From the NCBI RefSeq assembly GCF_029865925.1, contig NZ_JARXAI010000060.1, positions 22,401 through 86,400 of the forward strand: DNA of 64,000 nucleotides, given 5' to 3'. The position numbers and the translations under genes are program-made. Below are positions 44,941 through 54,308 of this stretch, one piece after another (positions within the stretch are counted from its first letter, which is position 1; the number at the start of each line of letters is the position of its first letter). Below the pieces are notes generated by a model, which made no database searches, had not been told where the DNA came from, and saw nothing but the letters and a program-made list of their open reading frames with translations. This DNA comes from Sphingorhabdus sp. (GTDB taxonomy: Bacteria > Pseudomonadota > Alphaproteobacteria > Sphingomonadales > Sphingomonadaceae).

Positions 44941-46145
44941 AAACCCGCTGCCTTCAACGCCTGATCAAGGTCTTCGATTAAATCTGCAGGGTCTTCCAAA
45001 CCAACGTTGATCCGGATCAAGCCTTCGCCCACGCCCATGGCTTCGCGGGCTTCGGGGCCCATGCCGTGGTGCGTCGATGACGCGGGGTGGCACATCAGGC
45101 TGCGCGCATCGCCAATGTTGTTCGATATGTCGATCAACTGCAGCCCATTGAGCAAAGCATGCGCTTGCTTGCGACCGCCATCGACGGAAAACGCAAAGAT
45201 CGGGCCGCATGCCTTCATCTGCTGCATCGCGAGTGTATGTTGCGGATGGCTTTCAAGCCCGGGGTGCATGATGTGCGGCACCCGCGCCTCAAGGAATTTG
45301 CCAACCTTAAGCGCATTCTCCGACTGCCGCATGGCACGCAGTTCCAACGTCTCGAGCCCCTTATGCACCACCCAAGCGTTGAAGGGCGACAGGTTTGGTC
45401 CCGTGTTGCGCTGAAATGGCAACAGCACCTCATCCATCCATTTCTGGGAACTACACACAGCGCCGGCCAGAACGCGGCCCTGCCCGTCCATCAACTTCGT
45501 CGCGCTATAGGCAACAACGTCGGCGCCATAGTCCATCGGGCGCTGCAGCACGCTGGTGGCAAAGGCATTGTCGACCACCGTGGTAATCCCATGTTCCTTC
45601 GCCAGCCCGCAGACATGGGTCATGTCGACAATATCCATCGTCGGGTTCGCAGGCGTTTCAAAGAAGAACACTTTCGTATTCGGCTGAATCGCCGCCTTCC
45701 ACGCATCATTGTCGCGGCTGTCTATCGTGGTCGTGCTGATGCCCCATTTGGGAAGCAAATTGTCGGTCAGCCAACGGCATGAGCCAAAGGCGGCGCGCGC
45801 GGCGACGACATGGTCACCCATTTGCAACTGGCACAATAACGCCGTTGTCATGGCGGCCATGCCCGTGGCCTGCGCGCGGCAGGCTTCGGCCCCTTCCATC
45901 AGCGCAATGCGTTCTTCGAGCATCTGGACAGTCGGGTTTTGCAACCGCGAATAGGTCATGCCGTCTTGTTCACCAGCAAAGCGGGCCGCAACGGTTTCGG
46001 CGTCGTCATAGGTAAAGCCCGACGACAAGAACAACGCTTCAGACGTCTCGCCATACTCGCTGCGCCATGTGCCGCCACGCACCGCTTGGGTGGCGGGTCG
46101 CCAATGCTTCGTAATTTCGCGATTCTGGCCTGTAGTTTTCTTCAT
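44937..46145 (-). CDS. metZ: O-succinylhomoserine sulfhydrylase
   Basis: A 402-residue PLP enzyme of the Cys/Met metabolism family that makes homocysteine directly from O-succinylhomoserine and sulfide. It shows TYSRLQNPTVQMLEERIALMEGAE and the PLP lysine in VAYSATKLMDGQGRV, with SNIGDARSLMCHPASSTHH near the end. The MetZ call over MetB or MetC rests on overall similarity and is fairly secure. It lies 27 bases after leuB and overlaps apaG. Confidence 0.9.
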   Translation of the reverse strand: MKKTTGQNREITKHWRPATQAVRGGTWRSEYGETSEALFLSSGFTYDDAETVAARFAGEQDGMTYSRLQNPTVQMLEERIALMEGAEACRAQATGMAAMTTALLCQLQMGDHVVAARAAFGSCRWLTDNLLPKWGISTTTIDSRDNDAWKAAIQPNTKVFFFETPANPTMDIVDMTHVCGLAKEHGITTVVDNAFATSVLQRPMDYGADVVAYSATKLMDGQGRVLAGAVCSSQKWMDEVLLPFQRNTGPNLSPFNAWVVHKGLETLELRAMRQSENALKVGKFLEARVPHIMHPGLESHPQHTLAMQQMKACGPIFAFSVDGGRKQAHALLNGLQLIDISNNIGDARSLMCHPASSTHHGMGPEAREAMGVGEGLIRINVGLEDPADLIEDLDQALKAAGL

Positions 46146-46172
46146 GGGTTCGCTTTTCGTGGAGTGCGGGGC

Positions 46173-47225
46173 TCAGGTCAAGGCAGCAAGAACGGCATCA
46201 CCCATTTCGCGGGTTGAGTGGCTGCCGCCAAGGTCAGGCGAACGTGCGCCTGCGGCAAGTGCCTTGGCCACAGCAGCTTCGATACGGTCGGCATGCTCCG
46301 CCAGGCCAAGCGAGTATCGCAGCATCATCGCGGCGGACAATATGGTGGCGAGCGGGTTGGCCTTGCCCTGTCCTGCTATATCGGGCGCACTGCCGTGAAT
46401 AGGCTCATACAGACCCTTTTGCGTGGCATCCAAGGACGCGCTGGGTAACATTCCTATGGAGCCAGCGCACATGCTTGCCTGATCGGACAAGATGTCGCCG
46501 AACAAATTACCCGTGACGATAACATCAAACTGCCCGGGGTTGCGCACCAACTGCATCGCGCAATTGTCGACATACATGTGGCTCAACGCGACTTCGGGAT
46601 ATTCGGCATGGGTTTCGATCACAACATCGCGCCACAATTGCGACGTCTCAAGCACATTGGCCTTGTCCACCGAGCAGAGTTTCTTGCCGCGCGCCATGGC
46701 GGTTTCAAAACCGACGCGGGCGATGCGGCGCACCTCATCCTCATTATAAGACATGATGTCATAGCCTTCCCGCTTGCCATCGGCAGTTTTGCGCATGCCT
46801 TTTTCCCCGAAATAAACGTCGCCGTTCAGTTCACGGATGATGATCATGTCGATTTGTGTGGCCACCTCCGGCCGAAGCACACTTGCGTCGACAAGCTCGG
46901 GAAACAAAGTGGCTGGGCGCAGGTTGGCGAACAAGGACAGTTCCTTACGCAAGCCCAAGATCGCCTGTTCAGGGCGCAAATGGCGTTCCAAGCCGTCGCA
47001 ATCAGGGTCGCCCACGGCGCCAAACAATATCGCGTCGGCGCGCTTGGCGAGGGCCAGCGTATCCGCAGGCAAAGGATGGTCTGTTGCTTTATAGGCCGCA
47101 CCGCCGACAAGCGCTTCTTCAAACGTCAGCCCATCTATGCGCAACGCATCCAGCACGCGCCGTGCTTCGGTAATGACTTCGGGACCAATTCCGTCCCCAG
47201 GTAACAAGGCAATAAGCATAGACAT
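46173..47225 (-). CDS. leuB: 3-isopropylmalate dehydrogenase
   Basis: LeuB oxidises and decarboxylates 3-isopropylmalate in leucine synthesis, using NAD. The 350 residues contain [11 protein letters not shown], the substrate motif with [13 protein letters not shown], the metal-binding region [13 protein letters not shown], and [15 protein letters not shown], all family hallmarks. A second ATG two codons in is equally possible. leuC/leuD are not in the window. Confidence 0.95.
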   Translation of the reverse strand: MSMLIALLPGDGIGPEVITEARRVLDALRIDGLTFEEALVGGAAYKATDHPLPADTLALAKRADAILFGAVGDPDCDGLERHLRPEQAILGLRKELSLFANLRPATLFPELVDASVLRPEVATQIDMIIIRELNGDVYFGEKGMRKTADGKREGYDIMSYNEDEVRRIARVGFETAMARGKKLCSVDKANVLETSQLWRDVVIETHAEYPEVALSHMYVDNCAMQLVRNPGQFDVIVTGNLFGDILSDQASMCAGSIGMLPSASLDATQKGLYEPIHGSAPDIAGQGKANPLATILSAAMMLRYSLGLAEHADRIEAAVAKALAAGARSPDLGGSHSTREMGDAVLAALT

Positions 47226-47243
47226 AAGTACAAAACTTTCTTG

Positions 47244-47312
47244 TCATGCTGAACTCGTTTCAGCATCTTACTTTCAAAGCCGGTATTAAGACCCTGAAAC
47301 GGGTTGAGGGTT
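47244..47312. repeat. REP-like palindromic repeat between leuB and recO
   Basis: ATGCTGAA (47246-47253) and TTCAGCAT (47259-47266) form a hairpin with a five-base loop. A second imperfect symmetry (CCCTGAAAC...GGGTTGAGGG, 47292-47310) follows. The phrase TCATGCTGAACTCGTTTCAG resembles short intergenic repeats I associate with sphingomonad and Erythrobacter-type genomes (recollection, not checked). It may also act as a leuB leader or a recO transcription stop. Confidence 0.5.
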
Positions 47313-47353
47313 ACAGGCCAAACTTTATCCCTCCCCTGCCAATAGCAGCGGGC

Positions 47354-47944
47354 TTATGCAACCGCCCTTTTCAACCGCTCCACCAAGCGTTCGCGCGCCG
47401 CCATCACGTCGGCGCGGCGGTCGCCCAGGACATGCGCCACCAGACGTTTGCGCGTCTGCGCCATCATCGCCACGGGCGCGCTGTCGGTATCATGGTCCTC
47501 GGCATAGCCAAGCTCGGCCAGCAACAGCGTCTCATATTGGGCAACAGCCCCCGCCCACACCCGTGCCGCAGGGGCAAGCTCAATTGCCGAGAGCAGGCCG
47601 TCAATGGCGCTATGGACCCGCGGATATGGGGCGCCTTCTGCCAATGTAGCCGCCGTCAGGGCCGTGACCCAGTCAATTGCCGCAATCGCCAGCGGCTCGC
47701 CCAATAAATGCGCGCGGCTGTGTAATGGTTCGGGTGTAAGGCGCGCCAATTGCCCCGCTATGCGCGTGCGCCATTCGCCCTTAATGACATTGCCGGGGAT
47801 AAGGACAGGCCGCAACTGCCGCCCGCGCGCGCCTTGCACATAGCCAGCGAGCATACCGTAGTCCGCCGTAAACGCCCGCACGATCGCACCCGTTTCACCA
47901 TGGTTGCGGACAGCGCAGATGATGGCAGATGCCGAAATATCCAT
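47354..47944 (-). CDS. recO: DNA repair protein RecO
   Basis: RecO works with RecR and RecF to load RecA on single-stranded DNA. The 196-residue product begins with the OB-fold ([36 protein letters not shown]) and continues with the helical domain. It lacks the zinc cysteines of the classic form and is shorter than the usual 240 residues, which appears normal for this group. The start ATG at 47944 follows GAGGG. Confidence 0.88.
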   Translation of the reverse strand: MDISASAIICAVRNHGETGAIVRAFTADYGMLAGYVQGARGRQLRPVLIPGNVIKGEWRTRIAGQLARLTPEPLHSRAHLLGEPLAIAAIDWVTALTAATLAEGAPYPRVHSAIDGLLSAIELAPAARVWAGAVAQYETLLLAELGYAEDHDTDSAPVAMMAQTRKRLVAHVLGDRRADVMAARERLVERLKRAVA

Positions 47945-47981
47945 GCGCCCTCATGCCAAGACTGCGGCGTGAGGGGAAGTG

Positions 47982-48293
47982 CTATCCTGCGTCCGCGTCG
48001 ACCACGAATAGAGTCGCGTCCTGATATTTTTCGGCAGCCGGTTCGAACAAGGCGTCGATTGCAAACGGCTGGTCTATTAACTGGAGGTCGTTCAGCCCCG
48101 ACAAATGAAACGCACCCAACTTCTTCTCACGGCGAAGCTCACCATTTTTTTCCAGTATCACGGCATCCACGAACAAGGCGCTGTGCTTGGAATACAGGAC
48201 ATGCGGGGCCAGCTTCATCGCAACATTATTGTACACCGCAGTGACACATTTTTTGAGCGCGATAGCTTCAAGCAATAGCTGATTGTTTGTCAT
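47982..48293 (-). CDS. Hypothetical WYL-like protein
   Basis: A 103-residue soluble protein starting MTNNQLLLEAIALKKCVTAVYN. The pattern LAPHVLYSKHSALFVDAVILEKNG, followed by LGAFHLSGLNDLQLIDQPF, resembles a stand-alone WYL-type ligand-sensing beta domain, as found in many sphingomonad genomes. No helix-turn-helix is present, so it is not a regulator by itself. Its function is unknown. Confidence 0.65.
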   Translation of the reverse strand: MTNNQLLLEAIALKKCVTAVYNNVAMKLAPHVLYSKHSALFVDAVILEKNGELRREKKLGAFHLSGLNDLQLIDQPFAIDALFEPAAEKYQDATLFVVDADAG

Positions 48294-48355
48294 GCGCTGT
48301 CTGTATCGAACCCGCGGTGCGGCGCAATCAATATACTGCGCGGCGCGCTAAATAT

Positions 48356-49242
48356 TTATTGTGCTTTGGCATGCCCTGCGATCAGATCAACCATGCGCCC
48401 AACTTGCGACGGCGGCAAATCATGGGCCATTTCCGGGATAATCTCCAAACGCGCATTGGGCACGAGCCGCGCAATGTCTTCGCTTCCCTCTTTGGGGACA
48501 AGCGGGTCAGCGCCCCCATGCACGACTAAGGTCGGCACTTTAACGATTTTCAGGCGGCTCACGCGGCTACCGTCGGCCATGATCGCCAGCAACTGCCGCT
48601 TCATGCCGATGGATAATAGCTCCGGTCAAACGCGCGCGCAGCCATATCCTCAAACGCACTATTGGGCCGTTTCTTATCGGCGTAGGAAATCGTTTCGAGA
48701 GACTCAGCGCCCAAGCGCACTGCCTGTTCGCGCGTCGGGTTGGACGGGCGCGGCGCCATCAACCGCTTGCGTATATCGGCGCGCGGTCCTGGAAGCCCCG
48801 CCCGCCCGCTGGTGGACATGATGGACGTCATCGTCAATATCCGATCCGGATGATGTGCCGCCATCAATTGCACGATCATGCCACCCATTGATGCGCCAGC
48901 AATATGCGCCTTTGCGATGCCAAGCGCATCCAGCAAGGCAATGCCATCCTGCATCATGTCCGTCAGCGTGTACGCTGCCCGCGTCGGCAAGCCAACGCGC
49001 GCCTTGACCATAGTCCAGATCAGATTGGGTGCGGGCGCTCCATCCATGCGTTGCGACAGGCCAACATCGCGATTGTCATAATGTATAACGCGAAAGCCCT
49101 GCGCCAACAGCCCTTGAATCATATCCTCGGGCCACGCAATCATCTGCGTCCCAAGCCCCATGACGAGCAGGATCACTGGCGCATCGGCAGGTCCGCTTTC
49201 TTCATAATAGATATCGATATTGTTCGCGCGGACGGTCGGCAT
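48356..49242 (-). pseudogene. Frameshifted alpha/beta hydrolase
   Basis: Two adjacent frames together make one roughly 295-residue hydrolase. The 5' part (49242-48601, 213 residues) carries the fold start (YYEESGPADAPVILLVMGLG) and nucleophile elbow AGASMGGMIVQL, and stops at YYPSA. The 3' part (48604-48356, 82 residues) carries the acid (HGGADPLVP) and catalytic His (MAHDLP). Restoring one G (plus-strand C near 48606) would read YYPSGMKRQLL, the usual family sequence. The break forms an ATGA, so separate translation of two pieces is conceivable, but each alone lacks a full catalytic triad. Confidence 0.85.
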
Positions 49243-49297
49243 ATGTCTCTCCCTGTCGCGCTTTTGTACTCAGCCAATTCACAACTGCAAGCGATAG

Positions 49298-51253
49298 TCA
49301 TCCGTTGCTATGATAGTAATCATATACCGTTTGCGCGACGGCGGCGGATACACCCGGCGTTTTTTGTAAGTCTTCAAGGCTGGCGTTGCGCACCGCGCGG
49401 GCCGTGCCAAAATGCATCAGCAACGCCTTTTTGCGCGACGGGCCAATGCCCGGCACTTCATCAAGCGGGCTGACGGTAATGGCCTTGCTGCGCTTGGCAC
49501 GATGCGCGCCAATGGCAAAGCGGTGCGCCTCATCGCGCAATCGCTGCAAATAGAACATGACAGGCGCGTTGACGGGCAGCGTAAACTCGCGGCCATCGGG
49601 GAAATGAAATGTCTCACGCCCGGCATGACGGTCAGGGCCCTTTGACACGCCGATAAAGGCAACATCCTCGACCCCAAATTCGCGCACGATCTGCATGACG
49701 GAGCTCATTTGCCCTTTGCCGCCGTCGATCAGGACGAGGTCAGGCCAGTTTTCGTCGCGCTCCTGATCGGCATCGTCCGCCATCAACCGGCCAAAGCGCC
49801 GCGCCATCACTTCGCGCATCATGGCGAAGTCATCACCCGGCGCAGTGTCGGGGTTTTTGATGTTAAACTTGCGATACTGGCCCTTAATGAAGCCTTCCGG
49901 TCCAGCGACGATCATCGCGCCAAGCGCGTTGGTCCCTTGAATATGGCTATTGTCGTAGACTTCGATCCGCCGCGGGGGTTCGGGAAGCTCGAACAGGTCA
50001 GCAACCTCTTGCAGCAATTTGCCCTGCGTCGTGCTTTCGGCCAGCTTGCGATCGAGCGCTTCTTCGGCGTTGCGCGTGGCTTGTTTTACAAGGCGCACCC
50101 GGTCACCGCGTTGCGGCACGCTAATCTCAATCTTGCGCTCGGCGCGTTCGGACAACGCCTGCGCCAACAAATCCGCCTCTGTCAGTTGCCTGTCCAGAAA
50201 AATGCATTTTGCGGGCGGGACATCTTCATAAAATTGCGCAAGGAAGCTGGTGAACACTTCATCCTCGTTTATTTCCGCAACATGGGCGGGGAAGAAGGAG
50301 CGATGCCCCCAATTCTGCCCACCACGGATAAAAAACGCCTGAATACCCATTACGCCATTGCGGTGCGCCAGCGCGAATATGTCTGCATCGCCTACACCTT
50401 GAGCGTTAATCGCCTGCGACCCTTGAATGAAGGTCAGCGCCTTTAACCGGTCACGGACCATGGCGGCGCGTTCGAAATCAAGCGCTTCGGCGGCGGCCTC
50501 CATTTCCTGCGCCAGCTTTGCCTGCACAACGGAGGATTTGCCATCGAGAAAGGATTTGGCGTCGGCGACAAGGCTTTCATACGCGCTGTCATCGATACGC
50601 CCGACGCACGGCGCCGAACACCGTTTGATTTGATACAATAAGCAAGGCCGGTCGCGGTTGTTGAAGAAACTGTCGGAGCAACTGCGCAACAGAAACAGTT
50701 TCTCCAGCGCGTTTAGTGTCTGGTTGACGGAGCCGGCGCTGGCGAACGGCCCATAATATTGGCCCTTATGCCGCCGTGCACCGCGATGTTTTTGAATGCG
50801 TGGAAATTTATGGTCCGCACGCAACAATATGAAGGGAAAGCTTTTATCATCGCGCAACAGCACATTGTACGCGGGGCGGTAACGCTTGATCAATTGCGCC
50901 TCAAGCAACAGGGCCTCCGCCTCGCTGTTGGTAGTGACGATAGTCATGGAACGCGTCAGCGCCACCATCCTGCGCAGGCGGTTGGGCATCCGGTCGATCT
51001 GCACATAGTTGCCGACCCGGTTCTTTAACGCTCTAGCCTTGCCCACGTAAAGCACATCACCGCGTGCATCATGCATGCGATAGACGCCGGGCTTTAGCGG
51101 CAGGGTCTTGAGGACATTGCGGATCGCGGCAATGCCGGTGTCGAGATCAGGCGTGTCCGCGCCCCGCACCGCATAGGTCGCCTTTTCCTCGTTAAAGCGG
51201 GAGGCCGCGTTTGGCTGGTCGGGACGTTCGGCTTTGGACATGATGCCTGCCAT
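49298..51253 (-). CDS. uvrC: Excinuclease ABC subunit C
   Basis: UvrC makes the two incisions of nucleotide excision repair. The 651 residues carry an N-terminal GIY-YIG nuclease domain (GVYRMHDARGDVLYVGKARALKNRVGNY), cysteines around LLYQIKRCSAPCVG, a UVR domain, an RNase H-like second nuclease domain (VYDNSHIQGTNALGAMIV and LVLIDGGKGQM) and a C-terminal helix-hairpin-helix (VPGIGPSRKKALLMHFG). The start may be either ATG at 51253 or four codons later. atpF ends 57 bases upstream. Confidence 0.95.
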   Translation of the reverse strand: MAGIMSKAERPDQPNAASRFNEEKATYAVRGADTPDLDTGIAAIRNVLKTLPLKPGVYRMHDARGDVLYVGKARALKNRVGNYVQIDRMPNRLRRMVALTRSMTIVTTNSEAEALLLEAQLIKRYRPAYNVLLRDDKSFPFILLRADHKFPRIQKHRGARRHKGQYYGPFASAGSVNQTLNALEKLFLLRSCSDSFFNNRDRPCLLYQIKRCSAPCVGRIDDSAYESLVADAKSFLDGKSSVVQAKLAQEMEAAAEALDFERAAMVRDRLKALTFIQGSQAINAQGVGDADIFALAHRNGVMGIQAFFIRGGQNWGHRSFFPAHVAEINEDEVFTSFLAQFYEDVPPAKCIFLDRQLTEADLLAQALSERAERKIEISVPQRGDRVRLVKQATRNAEEALDRKLAESTTQGKLLQEVADLFELPEPPRRIEVYDNSHIQGTNALGAMIVAGPEGFIKGQYRKFNIKNPDTAPGDDFAMMREVMARRFGRLMADDADQERDENWPDLVLIDGGKGQMSSVMQIVREFGVEDVAFIGVSKGPDRHAGRETFHFPDGREFTLPVNAPVMFYLQRLRDEAHRFAIGAHRAKRSKAITVSPLDEVPGIGPSRKKALLMHFGTARAVRNASLEDLQKTPGVSAAVAQTVYDYYHSNG

Positions 51254-51284
51254 GTAGGCGGAGCCATTGGCAGACTCAATCTCA

Positions 51285-51304
51285 ATCCCGCGAATGTGCG
51301 GGAT
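51285..51304 (-). terminator. Hairpin between atpF and uvrC
   Basis: ATCCCGC (51285-51291) and GCGGGAT (51298-51304) form a perfect seven-pair stem with a six-base loop, a few bases past the atpF stop. There is no T run on the minus strand, so it is a weak terminator or an mRNA-stabilising 3' hairpin for the atp operon. Confidence 0.5.
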
Positions 51305-51310
51305 GTAAGC

Positions 51311-51970
51311 TTAGTTTAGCTGCGCGATCGATTCGTCGATAAGCGCTGCGTCGGCCTTGGCATCATGATGCACGGCGATAAGTTGCGTAGCAGCAGCAGC
51401 AGCCGCCATGGCCGCAGTCTTACGCACATCGGCAATCGCGGCGCGTTCAGCGGCGGCGATTTTTTCCTCGGCTGCCTGTGCACGACGGCCAATCAATGCC
51501 GTTGCATCGGATTTGGCGCGGGCAACAATCAACTTGGCTTCTTCTTCCGCCCCAGCCTTCATCGCTTCGGCGTCAATTGCCGCCTGCTTGGCCTTGGCTT
51601 CGTATTCAGCCTTGATGGTTTCAGCTTCGGCGCGCAGCGCTGTTGCTTGGTCCAACTGCTGCTTGATGCCTGCAATCTGTTTATCCAACGCACCTGCGAT
51701 CATGGCAGGAACCTTTTTCCAGATGGCCAGCGCAAGCACCACCAACATCGCCAACGCGACGAGCATCGTAGCGTCAAAGCCAAGCGCCGATGGCGTGGCA
51801 TGTTCGCCGGCCGGTGCTGCCTCTGTACCCGCATGGGTCATAGGGACGGCGTCGTCCTCCAACATATCAAGTGTCTTTTCGGCTTCCTGCAATTTGGCTG
51901 CGGGTGCTGCCATATCGCTTGCGGGTGCCGCTGCGGTGGCCACTTCGGTTGCAATATTGGGATTAGCCAT
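51311..51970 (-). CDS. atpF: ATP synthase subunit b
   Basis: The b subunit of the Fo stator stalk. The 219 residues begin with an unusually long Ala/Pro-rich N-terminal extension (about 65 residues) before the single membrane helix (FDATMLVALAMLVVLALAIW). A long Ala/Glu/Lys coiled coil then reaches F1. The length exceeds the usual 160 or so because of that extension. The ATG overlaps the b' gene by eight bases. Being second after atpE, it is taken as b and its neighbour as b'. Confidence 0.87.
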   Translation of the reverse strand: MANPNIATEVATAAAPASDMAAPAAKLQEAEKTLDMLEDDAVPMTHAGTEAAPAGEHATPSALGFDATMLVALAMLVVLALAIWKKVPAMIAGALDKQIAGIKQQLDQATALRAEAETIKAEYEAKAKQAAIDAEAMKAGAEEEAKLIVARAKSDATALIGRRAQAAEEKIAAAERAAIADVRKTAAMAAAAAATQLIAVHHDAKADAALIDESIAQLN

Positions 51971-52457
51971 GCGACATTACCGCCTTCACTGCTGTTGCGG
52001 CTTGCGCAGATGTCACCTTAGCACCGGAAACCTTTGCAACGATATCCGCCGCAGCGTCTGCCGCAACGGCTTCAATGCCTGCCAATGCCTTGGCTGTCGC
52101 CTTCGCCAGTTCGGCTTCAGACGCAGCGACCTTAATGCTGATTTCGGCATCGGCCTTCGCCAGACGCGCATCGGCGTCCTTTGCGGCCTTCGCCTTGGCA
52201 GCGGAGGATTTGGCTTGCGCCTCGGTCCGTGCCGCCGTGAGGTCGGCAGCACCGCTGTCGCCCAGATTGTCGGCCTCTGCCCGCGCACGCTCAGCCGCAG
52301 CAAGGTCGTCCGCAATCTTACGATCACGCGCGTCCATGCTCGCTTCAATTTTTGGCAACATGCCATGACCGATCGTAAAATAGATCAGGCCAAAGACAAT
52401 AAGCAGCCAAAAAAACTGCGATGCATAGGTTTCAAGGATCTGACTAATCTGGGGCAT
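51963..52457 (-). CDS. atpG: ATP synthase subunit b'
   Basis: The b' subunit of the Fo stator, characteristic of alphaproteobacteria and other lineages with a b/b' heterodimer. The 164 residues start MPQISQILETYASQFFWLLIVFGLIYFTIGHGMLPKI, one membrane helix followed by a long Ala-rich coiled coil. It lies between atpE and atpF, as in other alphaproteobacteria. Its symbol varies (atpG, atpX or atpF2). A stable hairpin precedes it. Confidence 0.88.
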   Translation of the reverse strand: MPQISQILETYASQFFWLLIVFGLIYFTIGHGMLPKIEASMDARDRKIADDLAAAERARAEADNLGDSGAADLTAARTEAQAKSSAAKAKAAKDADARLAKADAEISIKVAASEAELAKATAKALAGIEAVAADAAADIVAKVSGAKVTSAQAATAVKAVMSHG

Positions 52458-52484
52458 ATTACGCGCTTGTCCTTATGAAAGAAT

Positions 52485-52505
52485 GCCCCGGCATTGTGCC
52501 GGGGC
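52485..52505 (-). terminator. Attenuator-like hairpin between atpE and atpG
   Basis: GCCCCGGCA (52485-52493) and TGCCGGGGC (52497-52505) form a perfect nine-pair GC stem with a TTG loop, 11 bases past the atpE stop. Minus-strand bases after it are ATTCTTTC, a weak U tract. Such hairpins after atpE are likely to stop part of the transcripts or protect the atpE end, giving more c subunit than b/b'. Confidence 0.7.
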
Positions 52506-52516
52506 GAAACCGTCAA

Positions 52517-52744
52517 TTAGGCAACGAAGATCAGAATCATCGCAACAACGAACGCAAGCAGACCGAGAAGTTCGGCAGCTGCGAAGCCGATGAACAAACG
52601 ACCCTGCTGACCGTCCGCTGCTGCAGGATTGCGCAAAGCGCCCTGAAGAAACGAACCGAAAACGTTACCAACACCACCAGCGGCGAGGCCGGCACCAATT
52701 GCTGCAAGACCTGCACCGATCAATTTTGCTGCTTCTGCGTCCAT
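52517..52744 (-). CDS. atpE: ATP synthase subunit c
   Basis: The c subunit forms the rotor ring. The 75 residues make two helices joined by the polar loop RNPAAADGQQGR. The proton-binding acid is the Glu in FAAAELLGLL. The ATG at 52744 (MDAEAAKLIG) follows an AGGAG ribosome site. A TTG 18 bases upstream would place that site inside the gene. Confidence 0.96.
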   Translation of the reverse strand: MDAEAAKLIGAGLAAIGAGLAAGGVGNVFGSFLQGALRNPAAADGQQGRLFIGFAAAELLGLLAFVVAMILIFVA

Positions 52745-52788
52745 GATAATAACTCCTGTCAAAAATACATATGGGTTGTAGAAAAAAC

Positions 52789-53580
52789 TCAGTGCAAATT
52801 AACCGCGTCGTTGATGTACAACGAAGTCAAAAGTGCAAATACATAGGCCTGAATGGCGCATACCAGCAGCTCAAGGAGCGTGATACCGATCATCAGGATG
52901 AAAGAAGGGATGCTGACAACCAATGGCACCCAAGCAGCTTCTGCGTTGAGGCCGTTGATGACGAAGCCCGCCAACACCTTCATCAACACGTGCCCAGCTG
53001 TCATGGCGACAAAAAGACGAAGTGCGAGGCTGAATGGACGGATAAGGAATGAAAATAGTTCGATCAGCGGGATGAGCCAAAGCAACCACCAAGGTGTGCC
53101 ATGTGGCACAAACAGGCTGAAAAAGTGCAGGCCATGCTTCCAGAAACCAACGATCAGAACGGTACCAAAGCTGATAACCGCAAGCACGGCGGTGACCGTC
53201 AGGTGGCTGGTGACCGTGAATGGGTGCACGCCGGGGACGATACCAAATGGCATCATGCCCATGAAGTTTGCCATCAGGATGAACATGAACAGCGAGAACA
53301 CCAAAGGCACATATTTTTTGCCTTCGGGACCAACGCTTGAGGTCAGCATATTGTTGACGAAGCCAGTTACGCCTTCGACCGCCATCTGCCAGCGACCGGG
53401 AACCAGGTCACGTTTCATTCCGCCCCACATAAACAGCCATAAGGCGCCCAAAACGAGGATCATGAACAACGAGGAGTTTGTGAAGGAGACGTCGTATCCA
53501 GCAATATTAAGCTGCGCAAGCGGCTCAATCTGGAACTGGTGCATCGGATCGATTTTGCCGCTTTCGCCTGCCACGTTCAC
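52789..53580 (-). CDS. atpB: ATP synthase subunit a
   Basis: The a subunit carries protons past the c ring. The 263 residues have about six membrane helices. The essential arginine is in IRPFSLALRLFVAMTAGHVLMK, and the C-terminal IQAYVFALLTSLYINDAVNLH is conserved. The GTG start at 53580 follows an AGGG. It lies between atpI and atpE. Confidence 0.96.
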   Translation of the reverse strand: MNVAGESGKIDPMHQFQIEPLAQLNIAGYDVSFTNSSLFMILVLGALWLFMWGGMKRDLVPGRWQMAVEGVTGFVNNMLTSSVGPEGKKYVPLVFSLFMFILMANFMGMMPFGIVPGVHPFTVTSHLTVTAVLAVISFGTVLIVGFWKHGLHFFSLFVPHGTPWWLLWLIPLIELFSFLIRPFSLALRLFVAMTAGHVLMKVLAGFVINGLNAEAAWVPLVVSIPSFILMIGITLLELLVCAIQAYVFALLTSLYINDAVNLH

Positions 53581-53644
53581 TACCCTGTTTTTTCCACACC
53601 CAAGCGATTTCGCGTGGGCATAATATACGACTTAAGCGCCCAGA

Positions 53645-53962
53645 CTATTCCGGACGCTCCCCTGAGATTTTTATAATGTTCCTGAAGGCGACTGCGATGC
53701 CCAAAAACATGCAGACCAACAGAAGCGCAGGCGAAGTACCCAGCAAGCGGTCAAACAACCACCCAACCAGTGCACCACCAGCAGGACCAGCGATTAGCTC
53801 AGTTAAAACCCTGTTCCCCTGCCGCATTCCTTTGGCGGGAACCTGATCTTTACCTGCGCGTTCTGCTTCGGCCTTCCGCGCCGCTTTCAGCTGCATGTCT
53901 AACGAATCGAGCCGAGCGTCACTTTTGCCTTTGCCATCCTGCCCGGAATTGTCCGACATCAT
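53645..53962 (-). CDS. atpI: ATP synthase assembly protein AtpI
   Basis: A 105-residue protein with a charged N-terminal half and two membrane helices (about residues 55-71 and 80-96, LIAGPAGGALVGWLFDRLLG and SPALLLVCMFLGIAVAFRNII). This matches the AtpI/AtpQ group, which helps assemble the c ring. It heads the Fo operon atpI-atpB-atpE-b'-b; the F1 genes are not here, which is usual in alphaproteobacteria. Confidence 0.9.
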   Translation of the reverse strand: MMSDNSGQDGKGKSDARLDSLDMQLKAARKAEAERAGKDQVPAKGMRQGNRVLTELIAGPAGGALVGWLFDRLLGTSPALLLVCMFLGIAVAFRNIIKISGERPE

Positions 53963-54308
53963 GTGAGTCCATCCTCTTTAACAAAGGGAACCACCACGAA
54001 ATCGGGGCAACCCCGCCTAGGCATCGGCGCTTTAGGAGAGCGTCTGCGCCAAGTCAACAGCGCGCACGCAAGAATGTTGCAATGCAACAGGTAGGGGATG
54101 AGCATCCGTGCCCCAGCGGGGTTTTAAGACGGTATTACCCTTATTCGGGAACACGCGCCTGACGCTTAATTCAGGTTCAGGGGCAGCGCGGGTCTAATTC
54201 TGGCGCGCTGCCATCGCGGGTTTTCCATTGGCCCTAAGGTGTTTGGTATTTTTCGTCCGCAACCTTGCGTTCTGCAATCAAGCGACAGACGCTACAACGA
54301 TTTAGCGG
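53963..54308. other. Divergent spacer between atpI and the MFS gene, with a hairpin
   Basis: About 346 bases without a gene, expected to hold the atp promoter (minus strand) and the MFS promoter (plus strand). I see no clear promoter boxes. GGCAGCGCG (54182-54190) and CGCGCTGCC (54204-54212) form a nine-pair stem around GGTCTAATTCTGG, followed on the plus strand by GGGTTTTCC. It may be an operator or a terminator isolating the two operons. Confidence 0.4.

Noticed and set aside
51285..51304. Full rho-independent terminator for the atp operon
   Set aside because: The stem is good but no T run follows on the minus strand, so only a weak terminator or 3' hairpin is claimed.
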